In this document: one piece after another, positions 16,397 to 25,694 of the stretch | Position numbering within the stretch: the stretch's first letter is position 1 | Layout of the letters: the number at the start of each line of letters is the position of its first letter | From: Chitinophagales bacterium | GTDB lineage: Bacteria; Bacteroidota; Bacteroidia; Chitinophagales; Chitinophagaceae | DNA length: 64,000 nucleotides | Direction: 5' to 3' | NCBI GenBank assembly: GCA_015655015.1 | Contig: JAATFV010000236.1 | Coordinates: 1 to 64,000 of the forward strand | Position numbers and translations under genes: made by a program | Notes under the pieces: generated by a model | Databases searched by the model: none | What the model saw: the letters and a program-made list of their open reading frames with translations, nothing else | What the model was told of the DNA's origin: nothing

Positions 16397-17758
16397 TTAA
16401 CGCATTATCGGCAATGATCCCGGCGCAGGATCACCGGGTTGCATGCTGGCAGGGATATCATATAATTTACCCACCATTTTTATCTGGCGGTAGAGCATGA
16501 ATGTTACGATAAAGGCGAGCGAAACATATACCCCTGTAAACAGATAGAAAGAATAAATGATCCCCGGCATCGGAGTAACGGCATCGGCTGTCCGCATAAT
16601 CCCCTGCAGGATCCAGGGCTGACGGCCCACCTCCGTCACGGTCCATCCGGCTTCTACGGCGATAAATCCCAGCGGCGTTATCGCAGCAAAAAGCTGGAGA
16701 AGCCACCGGCTGTTCCTCCAGTGCCTGCGCCTCCATACGGCAAAAAAATACATCAGGGAGATCAGCATCATCAGCATGCCTGCTCCCACCATGATCTGGA
16801 AGGCATAATGCACGATGGGCACGGGGGGCTGGTTTTCCGGGGCAATGCTGTCAAGGCCCTTTACTTCCGAATGAAAATCGCCGTAGGTCATAAAACTTAG
16901 CAGACCGGGAATTTCCAGGGCATAATTGACTTTTTGATTTTTAACGTCGGGGATGCCTCCTATAATGAGCGGCGCGGTTTTCTCCGTATGGAAATGAGCT
17001 TCCATGGCTGCCAGCTTAGCGGGCTGCCGTTTGGCGACATCCTTAGCGGAAATATCGCCGCTTAGCGGCTGTAATATAGCAGCGACGCCGGCAAAGGCAA
17101 CTGCGATCTTAAACGCCTTGGTATGGAATACCACATGCCTGCCTTTGAGGATCATCAGCGCATGGATCCCCGCTACTGCAAATCCCGTGGCGGCAAAAGC
17201 CGCGATACACATGTGCAGGGCCTGTTCGAACCAGGCATCGTTGAACATGGCCTTGATCGGATCGATATTCAGATACTGGCCATTGACATAATCAAAACCG
17301 GAAGGGCTGTTCATCCAGGCATTTGCCGCCACCACTAAGATGCCGGATACCAGTCCGCTGATGCCGACGATCACACCGGTAAACCAATGAAACCACCGAT
17401 TGAACCGGTCCCAGCCGTACAGAAAAAATCCAAGGGCGATCGCCTCGATGAAAAAAGCTGTTCCCTCCAAAGAAAAAGGCATTCCGAAAATAGGACCGGC
17501 ATGTCGCATGAAGGTCGGCCACAACAGGCCAAGCTCGAAGGATAATACGGTTCCCGATACTGCTCCCGTGGCAAAAAAGATGGCCACTCCATGAGACCAG
17601 GCCCTCGTTACATTCTTATAGACAATATTGTTCGTTTTTAGCCAGTAGTAATGTGATACGGCCATGAAAAAGGGCATCACCATCCCTATGCAGGAGAACA
17701 CGATATGAAATCCAAGTGACAAGGCCATCTGAGAGCGGGCGGCTATAAAGTCATTCAT
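16397..17758 (-). CDS. cydA: Cytochrome bd ubiquinol oxidase subunit I
   Basis: The start at 17758 gives 453 residues beginning MNDFIAARSQMALSLGFH, the usual CydA N-terminus; the longer ORF adds 18 Cys-rich residues that do not fit. The haem-ligand histidine in LGFH (residue 18) and the AGWTVTEVGRQPW motif are present. The Q-loop is short, as in CydA proteins outside the enterobacterial long-loop group. It forms a quinol oxidase with CydB for growth at low oxygen. The upstream region has a TAACTTTGC box and a 16-bp palindrome suited to oxygen-linked control. Confidence 0.93.
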   Translation of the reverse strand: MNDFIAARSQMALSLGFHIVFSCIGMVMPFFMAVSHYYWLKTNNIVYKNVTRAWSHGVAIFFATGAVSGTVLSFELGLLWPTFMRHAGPIFGMPFSLEGTAFFIEAIALGFFLYGWDRFNRWFHWFTGVIVGISGLVSGILVVAANAWMNSPSGFDYVNGQYLNIDPIKAMFNDAWFEQALHMCIAAFAATGFAVAGIHALMILKGRHVVFHTKAFKIAVAFAGVAAILQPLSGDISAKDVAKRQPAKLAAMEAHFHTEKTAPLIIGGIPDVKNQKVNYALEIPGLLSFMTYGDFHSEVKGLDSIAPENQPPVPIVHYAFQIMVGAGMLMMLISLMYFFAVWRRRHWRNSRWLLQLFAAITPLGFIAVEAGWTVTEVGRQPWILQGIMRTADAVTPMPGIIYSFYLFTGVYVSLAFIVTFMLYRQIKMVGKLYDIPASMQPGDPAPGSLPIMR

Positions 17759-17833
17759 AGATTTGCAGTTTAGGCAAGGGCCGTTAGAGAGACCCGGGCA
17801 ACAGGATAACACCGGATCGGTTGTCGTTGCTCC

Positions 17834-17859
17834 GCAAAGTTACGATGAAATGATTCATC
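17834..17859 (-). promoter_or_regulatory. cydAB promoter with a 16-bp palindrome
   Basis: On the minus strand TAACTTTGC (17842-17834) matches the Bacteroidota -7 box, 76 bp before the cydA ATG. Next to it, at 17844-17859, is GATGAA-ATGA-TTCATC, a perfect inverted repeat with a 4-base centre. CRP/FNR-family sites have the same geometry (two 6-bp arms, 4-bp gap). The -33 element is not evident. Confidence 0.5.
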
Positions 17860-17903
17860 CCGCTGATGATTTTCAGCAATATTCCGTTGCCCTCCTGCGT
17901 GGT

Positions 17904-19271
17904 CTATAACAACTTTTTCAAAGCGTCTACCAGCGGCGGCCGCCGGCGGTTAGCCCGTATCAATTCGCCGGCCAGCTCTTTTACAAATGCCGCTCCCCCG
18001 GACCAGCCCTGCATTTTTTTCAGCGTCCGGATGATGACCGCATAACTTTCGTTGCCGATATTGTTATCTGCATAGGCCGAGAGCTTGTCTGCATATAAGT
18101 CCAGCAGCTCCTGCGGAAAAAAGGCTGCCAGGGAGGAATAATCATTTCCAGGACGGCCAATCTCAAGTTCCTCATATGCTTCATCCATGAGCTCTCTTGC
18201 CGTCTCTTTATCCTTAGGGATTTCCTGTCTGGTCTCCCCGTTTCCCGTTGGCATAACCCTCCCGTTCCCTGTCGGGATAGTCCCCCCATTTCCACTTTGC
18301 CTGGCCACAGAACCCATATTCACGATCTTTGCCGTTCCAGCAACAGCCTTCGCTGTTCCTGCCGCAGCCTTCTCCATTCCTGCAACAGTCTTCCCTGCCT
18401 GCCCTGCCCGGATAGCCACCGTATCTGCGACGGGCCCTTTCATCAGGAACAGCCAGCTGTCCTGCAGATAGATCTTTTTGTATTTAGCCTTGATATACTC
18501 CTGGTGCGCCTTTATAGAGAGCCGCTCTTTCAATGCGGCCGGGATCCCGGCCGCATACATTTTTTCCAGCAGGGCAAACCCCTTTTGGACGCAATACTCC
18601 GGCCGGTAGCGATTGCTCTGTTCCATAGAAGGAATGAGCTCCGGCACCGTCTCTATGACCGCCAATAGCAGATCCGTCACCCGGTTATAGTTCTTCTCCT
18701 GTATCGCCTGCTCAGCCATTTTCAGCAGCGCATCTACCGGCCTGATAAACTGGGGAAGGCTCTGTTCCCCGATCCCCCCGGTCTTCTCAGCAACCGCTGT
18801 TGCCGCATGCCGGATCCGCATTTCATACAGCACTTTTTCGCGTTCGCCCTCTTCCGCCATGACATAGGCTTCGATCATCTTTCCAAAACCTTTGTCGATC
18901 TCGCTATAATTTGCCAGGAACCCACGCAATAGCTCCTCCGGCAGATGTTTGATAGAAATGGTGGTAGTTGCCGTATTGTCCTTCGCTGCAGGCGGCGCCG
19001 CGGGAAGACCCAACCGCTCTTTCAGGGCATAGAGGACAGCTATGACATGCTTGCAATAGGCAATATCGTGCAGGCAGTCACAGTCAACTTCGTCAATATG
19101 GTCTCCTTCCAAAATCACCGTCACCTCATAAGTCTCTCTTCCCCGGACCCTGGCCTCCCATTCGCCGGGGGCCGTTTCTTTCAATCTATTGACATGTCCT
19201 GTTCTAAAATAATCATGGCCCTTTTTTAATTCATGGTCGGGCTGGTGCTTTTCAAAGTTTTGCAAGGTCAT
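17904..19271 (-). CDS. SWIM zinc-finger protein
   Basis: The likely ATG at 19271 gives about 455 residues; the track uses an upstream TTG. The N-terminal part holds a SWIM motif, VDCDCLHDIAYCKHVIAVLYAL (the CxC...CxH ligands), at about residues 63-85. SWIM domains bind zinc and contact DNA or proteins. The middle carries two low-complexity repeat tracts (EKAAAGTAKAVAGTAK, then TGNGRVMPTGNGE), probably a flexible linker from slipped-strand duplication. The rest is helical with no known domain. It stands alone on the minus strand upstream of cydA; the function is unknown. Confidence 0.72.
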   Translation of the reverse strand: MTLQNFEKHQPDHELKKGHDYFRTGHVNRLKETAPGEWEARVRGRETYEVTVILEGDHIDEVDCDCLHDIAYCKHVIAVLYALKERLGLPAAPPAAKDNTATTTISIKHLPEELLRGFLANYSEIDKGFGKMIEAYVMAEEGEREKVLYEMRIRHAATAVAEKTGGIGEQSLPQFIRPVDALLKMAEQAIQEKNYNRVTDLLLAVIETVPELIPSMEQSNRYRPEYCVQKGFALLEKMYAAGIPAALKERLSIKAHQEYIKAKYKKIYLQDSWLFLMKGPVADTVAIRAGQAGKTVAGMEKAAAGTAKAVAGTAKIVNMGSVARQSGNGGTIPTGNGRVMPTGNGETRQEIPKDKETARELMDEAYEELEIGRPGNDYSSLAAFFPQELLDLYADKLSAYADNNIGNESYAVIIRTLKKMQGWSGGAAFVKELAGELIRANRRRPPLVDALKKLL

Positions 19272-19371
19272 AAGATCAGGGATATTTAGAAAACTCAAGA
19301 TATATAAAAATACCTTTCTCCGGGTCTGCTTTCCGGGGGAGCAAATTATTTTTAGTCTTAATTTTATTCAA

Positions 19372-19380
19372 TATGTTTGC
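19372..19380 (+). promoter_or_regulatory. -7 box for the barrel glycosidase gene
   Basis: TATGTTTGC matches TAnnTTTGC and lies 50 bp before the ATG at 19431. The -33 element is not clear. Confidence 0.45.
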
Positions 19381-19430
19381 ACATACCAACATACTAAAAC
19401 CTTTTTGGAACGATTTTCAACGCACAAGCC

Positions 19431-20783
19431 ATGACCTTTCATAAACGGACGCTGACGACGATCTATCTGATAACGCTGACACTTCTATCGGGGCACACCA
19501 TTGGCCAGCCGGCTGCTGTTTCTCCGGGAGGATCTCCTAAAGATAAAGAGCCGACGGCTAAAGATAAAGAGCTGGCGGCGCGAATCATCCATGATCCCCG
19601 CCTGGACACCATCCAGGCACGGGCCCTGCGTTTGTTGACCGGCTTCACGGCAGGCACGTCTTATGGGGAAGTATGGATCCGTGACTTCAACACGTTCATC
19701 GACGGATCCCTGCAGGTACATCCGAAAGAAGAGGTAAAGAATATGCTGCTCCTGTTCTTTAAAATGCAAGGCAAGGATGGAAATATCCCGGATGGGGCGA
19801 TTCACAAAGAACAAGCTACGGTAGGGTATCAGTATATGTATTCAGACCTGGCGCCCGGCTGGGCGGCCCATAAGAACACCGTAGAGACGGATCAGGAATC
19901 CTCCCTGGTCCAGGCCATGAAAAAATATATCGATCGTACAGGGGACCAGGAGATCCTGCAGGAGAAAATAGGGGGGTATACCGTGCTCCAACGCCTGGAA
20001 TCCGCCCTTTTATTCGTGCGGAAACAACGGTGGTCGGATAAGTATGGCCTGGTGACAGGCGCTACTACGATCGATTGGGGCGATGTGCAGCCCCAGGTAG
20101 GGTGGGGTGTCGTCCTCAACGATAAAACGAAATGGGCGATGGATATTTACGACAATGCGATGTTCTTATCAGCCATCCATGATCTTATCGCTATGATGCC
20201 CGATACCTTTTCTGCCCGGTCCGGCTGGAAGCAGACCGCCGCCGACCTGAAAACCAATATCCGCCGATACCTGTGGGATGCCCGCACTTCGAAATACACC
20301 CCCCATCTTTACCTGGACGGAAGTCCTTTCCCGCCTGAATTTAACGAAAGCAGGATACTGTACACCGGAGGCACCGCCTGCGCCATCCTGGCAGGGCTGC
20401 ATACAAGAAAAGAGATACAGGAGATCAACCGGCAGTTCGTAACGACGGCTGCTAAAGAAAAACATGCCACCATCGGCATCACGGTATATCCGCCGTATCC
20501 CGAAAAGGAATATCCCAATATGAAACCCTATACGTATCAGAATGCAGGGGACTGGACCTGGTTTGGCGGCCGTATGGTGCAGGCCCTGATCGCAAACGGC
20601 CTGGTGAAAGAGGCCTATGCGGAGCTGGACCCGATGTTGGAAAGAGTGTTAAAGAACCATGGTTTTTTCGAATGGTATGATGTTCGCACAGGAGCTCCCA
20701 AAGGCTCAGGCGATTTCAGGGGAGAGGCAGGAGTGTTATATGATGCCATTGTACAGTTGCGGCAGTGGGCGGCCGCTCAATAA
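19431..20783 (+). CDS. Exported (alpha/alpha)6-barrel glycosidase-like protein
   Basis: The 450-residue precursor has a signal peptide ending near TIGQ. Repeated helical hairpins with GEVWIRDFNTF, DGNIPDGAI, VETDQESSLV, TTIDWGDVQP, ILYTGGTAC and NAGDWTWFGGRM resemble six-hairpin glycosidases such as the GH15/GH63/GH65-like families. The conserved acidic residues in these loops are plausible catalytic sites. I cannot assign a family with certainty. It lies 155 bp before a GH36 alpha-galactosidase on the same strand and may work with it on an alpha-linked sugar in the periplasm. Confidence 0.6.
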   Translation: MTFHKRTLTTIYLITLTLLSGHTIGQPAAVSPGGSPKDKEPTAKDKELAARIIHDPRLDTIQARALRLLTGFTAGTSYGEVWIRDFNTFIDGSLQVHPKEEVKNMLLLFFKMQGKDGNIPDGAIHKEQATVGYQYMYSDLAPGWAAHKNTVETDQESSLVQAMKKYIDRTGDQEILQEKIGGYTVLQRLESALLFVRKQRWSDKYGLVTGATTIDWGDVQPQVGWGVVLNDKTKWAMDIYDNAMFLSAIHDLIAMMPDTFSARSGWKQTAADLKTNIRRYLWDARTSKYTPHLYLDGSPFPPEFNESRILYTGGTACAILAGLHTRKEIQEINRQFVTTAAKEKHATIGITVYPPYPEKEYPNMKPYTYQNAGDWTWFGGRMVQALIANGLVKEAYAELDPMLERVLKNHGFFEWYDVRTGAPKGSGDFRGEAGVLYDAIVQLRQWAAAQ

Positions 20784-20938
20784 TATAATAGTCCATTTTT
20801 TTTGGAGGATTATCCATTTTTACGGGTTTCCTTTGCAGGTAATTTTACGGGCTTATCAAAAAGTATGTTTTTTCTGCGCAGGCAGTATTATCTTACAGCA
20901 CTTTTAGGTAAAAAAAGCTCATAACAACTTCTTGTCAA

Positions 20939-23152
20939 ATGAAACTTAAGTTGAACGTTAACCGCAACCGTCTTCTCCTGTCCCTGTTAGGAATGACGCT
21001 GTTCCTCCTGTCGGAAAGAACCCTTTGTCAAACGGTCACCATTCCCATCGAGACGGCCGGCAATGCCCTCGTCCTGCAGGCAGATAATAACAAGGACCTG
21101 AAAACGATCTATCTCGGCAAACGACTATCCGCCCCCAATGAATATGAACAGGTGCCGGGTGTCTACCACCAGCCCACCGACCCTTCAGGGATCTTCAATT
21201 CTGCGTACACCCCTTCCGGCTCCAGGAACCTGGTAGAGCCGGCGATTACCGTTACCCACGCAGACGGCAATAATTCGCTGGACTTAAGATACATCAGCCA
21301 CCAATCCACCAAAGTTAGCGATGACATCTCCCTGCTGACCATCCGGCTGAAAGATCCTGTTTATGATTTTGAAGTCACTTTATATTATAGATCCTATTAC
21401 AAAGAGGATGTAATAGAACAATGGAGCACGATCCGCCATAAGGAAAAAGGCAATGTGATCCTGCATAAATTTGCCTCCGCCAATTTATACCTGAAAGGAG
21501 AGAGCTATTGGCTGAGACAATATCATGGTGACTGGGCCAAAGAAATGCGACCCGAAGAGTCCCGGCTAACCCACGGTATCAAGACCCTGGATACAAAATT
21601 GGGCACGAGGGCCGACCTGTTCCAGCCGCCGGTATTCATGGTCTCGCTGGACCGGCCGGCCAGCGAGGATGAAGGCACCGTCTTATATGGCGCCATGGAA
21701 TGGAGCGGCAATTTCCGCTTCGACCTGGAAGTGGACGCCCAGGATAACCTGCGGATCATCGCCGGGATGAACAATTATGCATCCCCTTATACCCTGGCTC
21801 CCAATGAAGACTTCTCCACTCCTCCGTTCCTCTATACGTTGTCGGATAAGGGCAAAGGGGCTGCAAGCCGTAAATTGCAGCAATGGGCGAGAAATTACCA
21901 GATCCTGGATGGTAAAGGTTCCAGGCTCACCTTGCTCAACAACTGGGAGTCCACCTATTTTGATTTTAATGAAGCCAGGCTGGCGGAACTTTTAAAGGAC
22001 ACCAAAAAATTAGGAGTAGATCTCTTCCTCCTGGATGACGGCTGGTTCGGAAATAAGTACCCGCGCAATGACGACCATGCAGGGTTGGGCGACTGGCAGG
22101 AGAACAAGAGCAAGCTTCCCAATGGGATCGCCTCCCTGGTGAAAGAAGCGCAGAATAACGGCGTGAAATTCGGTATCTGGATCGAACCGGAAATGGTGAA
22201 TCCCAAAAGTGAGCTATATGAACAACATCCGGACTGGGTCATCAAGCAACCCAAAAGGGATGAATACTACTTTAGGAATCAATTGGTGCTGGATCTCAGC
22301 AATCCCAAAGTTCAGGACTTTGTTTACGGCATCGTAGATGGGCTCTTTACGAAGAACCCTGACCTGGCCTATATTAAATGGGATTGCAATGCGGTGATCT
22401 ACAATGCGAATTCCGCCTTCCTGAAAGATCAGTCGCATTTTTATGTTGACTACGTACGGGGCCTGTACAAAGTATTGGAAAAGATAAGGGCTAAGTATCC
22501 GAAAGTTCCCATGATGCTGTGTTCCGGCGGTGGCGGCCGGGTAGACTACGGCGCCTTGAAATATTTTACCGAATTCTGGCCCAGCGACAATACCGATCCG
22601 CTGGAACGCATCTTCATCCAATGGGAGAATTCTTATTTCTATCCGGCGATCACCTCGTCCAACCATGTGACAGATTGGGGTAAACAGCCTTTGAAATTCC
22701 GTATCGACGTCGCCATGATGGGCAAATTAGGCTTTGATATCGTGGTCAGCAAGCTCAGTCCCAAAGACCTGGAGTTCTGCCAGCATGCGATAAAGACTTA
22801 CAATACCATCAAGCCGATCATCTGGCAGGGCGATCAATATCGTTTGGCAGATCCCGAAACCGGTAATGTTGCTGCTGTCCTGTACCTGGATTCCACAAAG
22901 ACCGCTGGTGTTCTCTTCAACTACCTGGTCAACAGCCGCTATGATGTCGGCAGCAAATTGCCCATTCGTCTGAAAGGACTGGATCCGGTTAAGCAATACA
23001 GGATCTCGGAGATCAACCTCTATCCGGATACGCAGTCTACCATCCCGGACGGGAAAACTTACACAGGGGATTTCCTGATGAAGGTAGGGCTCAATCCTGA
23101 CCTGAGGGCAGGAAGAGCCAGCGTCGTGCTGAAACTGGAGGAAGCAAAATAA
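20939..23152 (+). CDS. Alpha-galactosidase, GH36
   Basis: The 737-residue precursor (signal peptide ending near LCQ) has the GH36 layout: N-terminal beta-supersandwich, TIM barrel starting at LLNNWESTYFDF, and a C-terminal beta-domain. DDGWFGNK, GIWIEPEMVNP and YIKWDCN are diagnostic. The nucleophile is Asp482 in KWDCN and the acid/base Asp550 in FWPSDNTD, a spacing normal for the family. It hydrolyses terminal alpha-1,6-galactosides such as raffinose-type sugars or galactomannan side chains. The signal peptide points to the periplasm. It follows the barrel glycosidase and is followed by thioredoxin after 91 bp. Confidence 0.93.
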   Translation: MKLKLNVNRNRLLLSLLGMTLFLLSERTLCQTVTIPIETAGNALVLQADNNKDLKTIYLGKRLSAPNEYEQVPGVYHQPTDPSGIFNSAYTPSGSRNLVEPAITVTHADGNNSLDLRYISHQSTKVSDDISLLTIRLKDPVYDFEVTLYYRSYYKEDVIEQWSTIRHKEKGNVILHKFASANLYLKGESYWLRQYHGDWAKEMRPEESRLTHGIKTLDTKLGTRADLFQPPVFMVSLDRPASEDEGTVLYGAMEWSGNFRFDLEVDAQDNLRIIAGMNNYASPYTLAPNEDFSTPPFLYTLSDKGKGAASRKLQQWARNYQILDGKGSRLTLLNNWESTYFDFNEARLAELLKDTKKLGVDLFLLDDGWFGNKYPRNDDHAGLGDWQENKSKLPNGIASLVKEAQNNGVKFGIWIEPEMVNPKSELYEQHPDWVIKQPKRDEYYFRNQLVLDLSNPKVQDFVYGIVDGLFTKNPDLAYIKWDCNAVIYNANSAFLKDQSHFYVDYVRGLYKVLEKIRAKYPKVPMMLCSGGGGRVDYGALKYFTEFWPSDNTDPLERIFIQWENSYFYPAITSSNHVTDWGKQPLKFRIDVAMMGKLGFDIVVSKLSPKDLEFCQHAIKTYNTIKPIIWQGDQYRLADPETGNVAAVLYLDSTKTAGVLFNYLVNSRYDVGSKLPIRLKGLDPVKQYRISEINLYPDTQSTIPDGKTYTGDFLMKVGLNPDLRAGRASVVLKLEEAK

Positions 23153-23243
23153 TAAAATATTATAACGACTTACGAAAATGACCCTTACTTAAAATGTCGC
23201 CCACCTCTGTAATTATCCGTAACTTTATAACAAAGGATTATTT

Positions 23244-23564
23244 ATGGAACAGAGTAAACCCAGGAACTTTGCCGACATCATACAAGGCGACACACCCGTC
23301 CTCGTGGACTTTTCCGCCGAATGGTGCGGTCCCTGCAAAATGATGCCCCCCATTTTAAAGGAGGTAAAAAGCAGCCTCGGCGAAAAGATCACGATCCTGA
23401 AAATGGATATCGATAAGAACCCCAGTGTTGCAAGGGCCTACCAGATCCAGAGCGTACCCACCCTCATCGTCTTTAAAGGAGGCGAAGTTAAATGGCGGCA
23501 AAGCGGCGTCCTGGGCGCCGGACCGTTAAAATCCGTTCTGGATGATATCATAAAAAAAGGCTGA
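23244..23564 (+). CDS. trxA: Thioredoxin
   Basis: This 106-residue protein is full length with no signal peptide. The active site WCGPCK holds Cys28 and Cys31, and the cis-proline loop SVPTLIVF is present. It is a cytoplasmic disulfide reductase. The upstream AT-rich segment holds a near-consensus TAACTTTA box. The gene appears to be a single unit. Confidence 0.93.
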   Translation: MEQSKPRNFADIIQGDTPVLVDFSAEWCGPCKMMPPILKEVKSSLGEKITILKMDIDKNPSVARAYQIQSVPTLIVFKGGEVKWRQSGVLGAGPLKSVLDDIIKKG

Positions 23565-23614
23565 CTGAATTTACAGTGCCAAAACACCGTGTTTTCACCA
23601 ATGTCGTTGACTGA

Positions 23615-23719
23615 TTATCCATGTATTCTCGACTGCAGCTCAATCAGCAAGATAATCCCGGCCAGCTTGTCTGCGGGAAACCGTGAACGAAGGGTTCGCA
23701 TGGCCTCATTGATATGCCT
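23615..23719 (-). pseudogene. Possible 3' coding remnant on the minus strand
   Basis: The last about 34 codons of a minus-strand frame read like real protein (INEAMRTLRSRFPADK, then GIILLIELQSRIHG, stop). Further upstream the same frame is the shadow of the chimeric ORF and stops looking protein-like. It may be the broken end of a gene cut at about 23720, where the Ig/MBG fragment begins. The protein is not recognised. Confidence 0.2.
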
Positions 23720-25054
23720 GTTACCGGCGGGATAATACATATCGTTGCCCCCGGTACCTGCACGATTACCGCCTCCCAGATCGGTAGTCATACGTATGCC
23801 CCCGCCGCGGATGTTTCGGCCACATTGACTGTCAGCAAGGCCAATCTGCTGATCGCCGCCGTCGATACGGTCAGGAATGAACTGCAGCCCAATCCGGTCT
23901 TTCGACTGGTTTACACCGGTTTTATTAAAGGCGAGACCGTCAACAACCTGCTGACTCCTCCTGTGGTAAACACCACTGCTGATCAGAATTCTCCACAGGG
24001 CGCCTATCCGATCACCGTGACCGGGGCCGGCTCGAACAATTATGCTATCACTTACCAGGGCGGCACCCTGACCGTGATCGGCCAATACCAGTCCGTGACC
24101 TTTGGAGATATGGTGAAGACCTATGGCGATCCTGATTTCGATCCGGGCGCTACGGCCAGTTCCGGACTACCGGTTACCTATATCAGCAGTGATCCCGCTG
24201 TGGCTGTTGTCACGGCAAATGGCACGCTGAAGATCATTGGGGTCGGGATTGACACTATTAGGGCTATCCAGGCCGGAGATGCCAACTGGGCGCCGGCTTC
24301 CCTGACTAAGATCCTAAAGGTGAACAAGGCCAGCCTTACGATCGTGGTAGACAGCAAGTCGAAGGCCCGCAAGTTATCCGATAAGCTGGGTCTCGGCCTT
24401 ACGCTGCGTTACATTCATTCCTGCCTCGCCAGCGGCCAGGTCAACGGTACGAATTACAAGGCTGGCAACGCCATAGCTGCAGATGTGTCGTTGTATTACG
24501 ATGGCCGGAAGAAAACAGGAAATGGTTCGGATAGAGCAGGACAGGGGTGGAGCGGCGGTCTCGTCCTGAGCAATCTCGGCTCGAAGATCTCTTACTCCAA
24601 TGACGCTACGGCCAAAGATTTCCTCCCGGCCAACCTGGGACTTGGTTTTGCTTATCACGGCATCGTAGAAGAATACAACACCTTTACCCTGAGCGGCGAA
24701 GCGAACAAGCTGCTGGTGCCGCTGGCGCCGCCCGACTCCGCCGGACAAGCTGACTATCACGCAATGGGCATCGCCAAAAGCTGGACAAAATCTTTTAGCA
24801 ACAGCGCCTACCGATTTTCCATTGGCGGTGAATACGGCTATAAGGATCTTTTCTTTTTACGGCTGGGATATACCGCTCAGACACAAGAGGCCGGCAATCT
24901 GAAATACTGGACAGCCGGACTGGGCCTTAAATGGACAAGGATGGGCATTGATTTTTCTTACATTGTGCCGTCGGGCAGTGGGGTGACCAGGAATCCCTTG
25001 TCGAATACGTTCAGAGTAGGGCTGTCTTTCGCCATCAGCAGCAATAATAAATAA
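23714..25054 (+). CDS. Chimeric ORF: Ig/MBG repeat fragment fused to C-terminal half of PorV
   Basis: The 446-residue frame has no signal peptide. Residues 1-217 are repeat-adhesin material: the end of an Ig-like repeat (VAPGTCTITAS), an MBG_2-like repeat (about 43-122), another Ig-like repeat (about 125-205, ending GDANWAPASL), and the first residues of a next MBG repeat (NKASLTIVVDSKSK). From about residue 218 it becomes the C-terminal half of the type IX secretion outer-membrane protein PorV: ARKLSDKLGLGLTLRYIHS, SNLGSKISYSND, FLPANLGLGFAYHG, and PSGSGVTRNPLSNTFRVGL. The missing PorV N-terminus would hold the signal peptide and first barrel strands. It is probably a pseudogene made by deletion between two genes, though the frame is intact. 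The functional PorV must be elsewhere. Confidence 0.75.
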   Translation: MPVTGGIIHIVAPGTCTITASQIGSHTYAPAADVSATLTVSKANLLIAAVDTVRNELQPNPVFRLVYTGFIKGETVNNLLTPPVVNTTADQNSPQGAYPITVTGAGSNNYAITYQGGTLTVIGQYQSVTFGDMVKTYGDPDFDPGATASSGLPVTYISSDPAVAVVTANGTLKIIGVGIDTIRAIQAGDANWAPASLTKILKVNKASLTIVVDSKSKARKLSDKLGLGLTLRYIHSCLASGQVNGTNYKAGNAIAADVSLYYDGRKKTGNGSDRAGQGWSGGLVLSNLGSKISYSNDATAKDFLPANLGLGFAYHGIVEEYNTFTLSGEANKLLVPLAPPDSAGQADYHAMGIAKSWTKSFSNSAYRFSIGGEYGYKDLFFLRLGYTAQTQEAGNLKYWTAGLGLKWTRMGIDFSYIVPSGSGVTRNPLSNTFRVGLSFAISSNNK

Positions 25055-25128
25055 ACAGGACACAATCGTTGGCAGAGGTAACAGCGAGTTAACAATGGGC
25101 ACATAACTTCGTGCATCCAATTGATGCA

Positions 25129-25677
25129 ATGCCTGATAAACAACATGCTTATTTTTACGCCCTCCGGAACAATGATGAAAATGCTTTTGAGACTTTATTC
25201 CTGCGGCATTATACCAGCCTGGTGAGTTTTGTGAAGGTATTCATGCCGGAGGCACAGGAAGAGGCCAGGGATATCGTGTCGGATGTCTTTGGTCATTTAT
25301 GGACCAACCGGAAGAAAATTACCTTACAGGGATCGCTGAAAGCGTACCTGTATGCCGCCGTCCGCAATAAGACCATCGATCATGCCAGGCGACACAAGGT
25401 CGAGCTCGTCCGGTTACAGGATCAGTTTGATGATATAACCCTAACCGATCATTATACCCCTGAAAAGGAGCTCCTTTATAAAGAAGTCGACTTTAAAATT
25501 GCCCGTTTGATAGAACTTCTCCCTCCCCAGACAAAAATTATCTTCCGGATGAACAGGGACGAAGGGCTGACCTACGAAGAAGTAGCCGATCTCCTGCATA
25601 TCTCGGTCAATACCGTTAAAACACATATGTACCGTGCGCTTAAATTCCTGAAAGAGGAATTCGCAGCTTTCCACTAA
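25129..25677 (+). CDS. ECF RNA polymerase sigma factor
   Basis: From the ATG at 25129 the protein has 182 residues; the track starts at a GTG six codons earlier. Region 2 (ENAFETLFLRHYTSLVSFV, then DIVSDVFGHLWTNR) and region 4 (LPPQTKIIFRMNRDEGLTYEEVADLLHISVNTVKTHMYRAL, read as separate helices) are clear. It is followed after 110 bp by a FecR anti-sigma factor, then by SusC and SusD. It is therefore probably released by FecR when the SusC receptor binds its ligand, and then transcribes the susCD genes. A short hairpin overlaps its stop. Confidence 0.92.
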   Translation: MPDKQHAYFYALRNNDENAFETLFLRHYTSLVSFVKVFMPEAQEEARDIVSDVFGHLWTNRKKITLQGSLKAYLYAAVRNKTIDHARRHKVELVRLQDQFDDITLTDHYTPEKELLYKEVDFKIARLIELLPPQTKIIFRMNRDEGLTYEEVADLLHISVNTVKTHMYRALKFLKEEFAAFH

Positions 25678-25694
25678 AACGCCACGGGCGTTTT
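25676..25694 (+). terminator. Hairpin overlapping the sigma-factor stop
   Basis: AAAACGCC-ACG-GGCGTTTT is a perfect 8-bp stem with a 3-base loop that starts inside the TAA stop codon. The following T run is only the four bases of the stem, so it may attenuate rather than stop transcription into fecR. A 12-bp palindrome, GTTAATATTAAC (25726-25737), lies between it and fecR. Confidence 0.45.
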
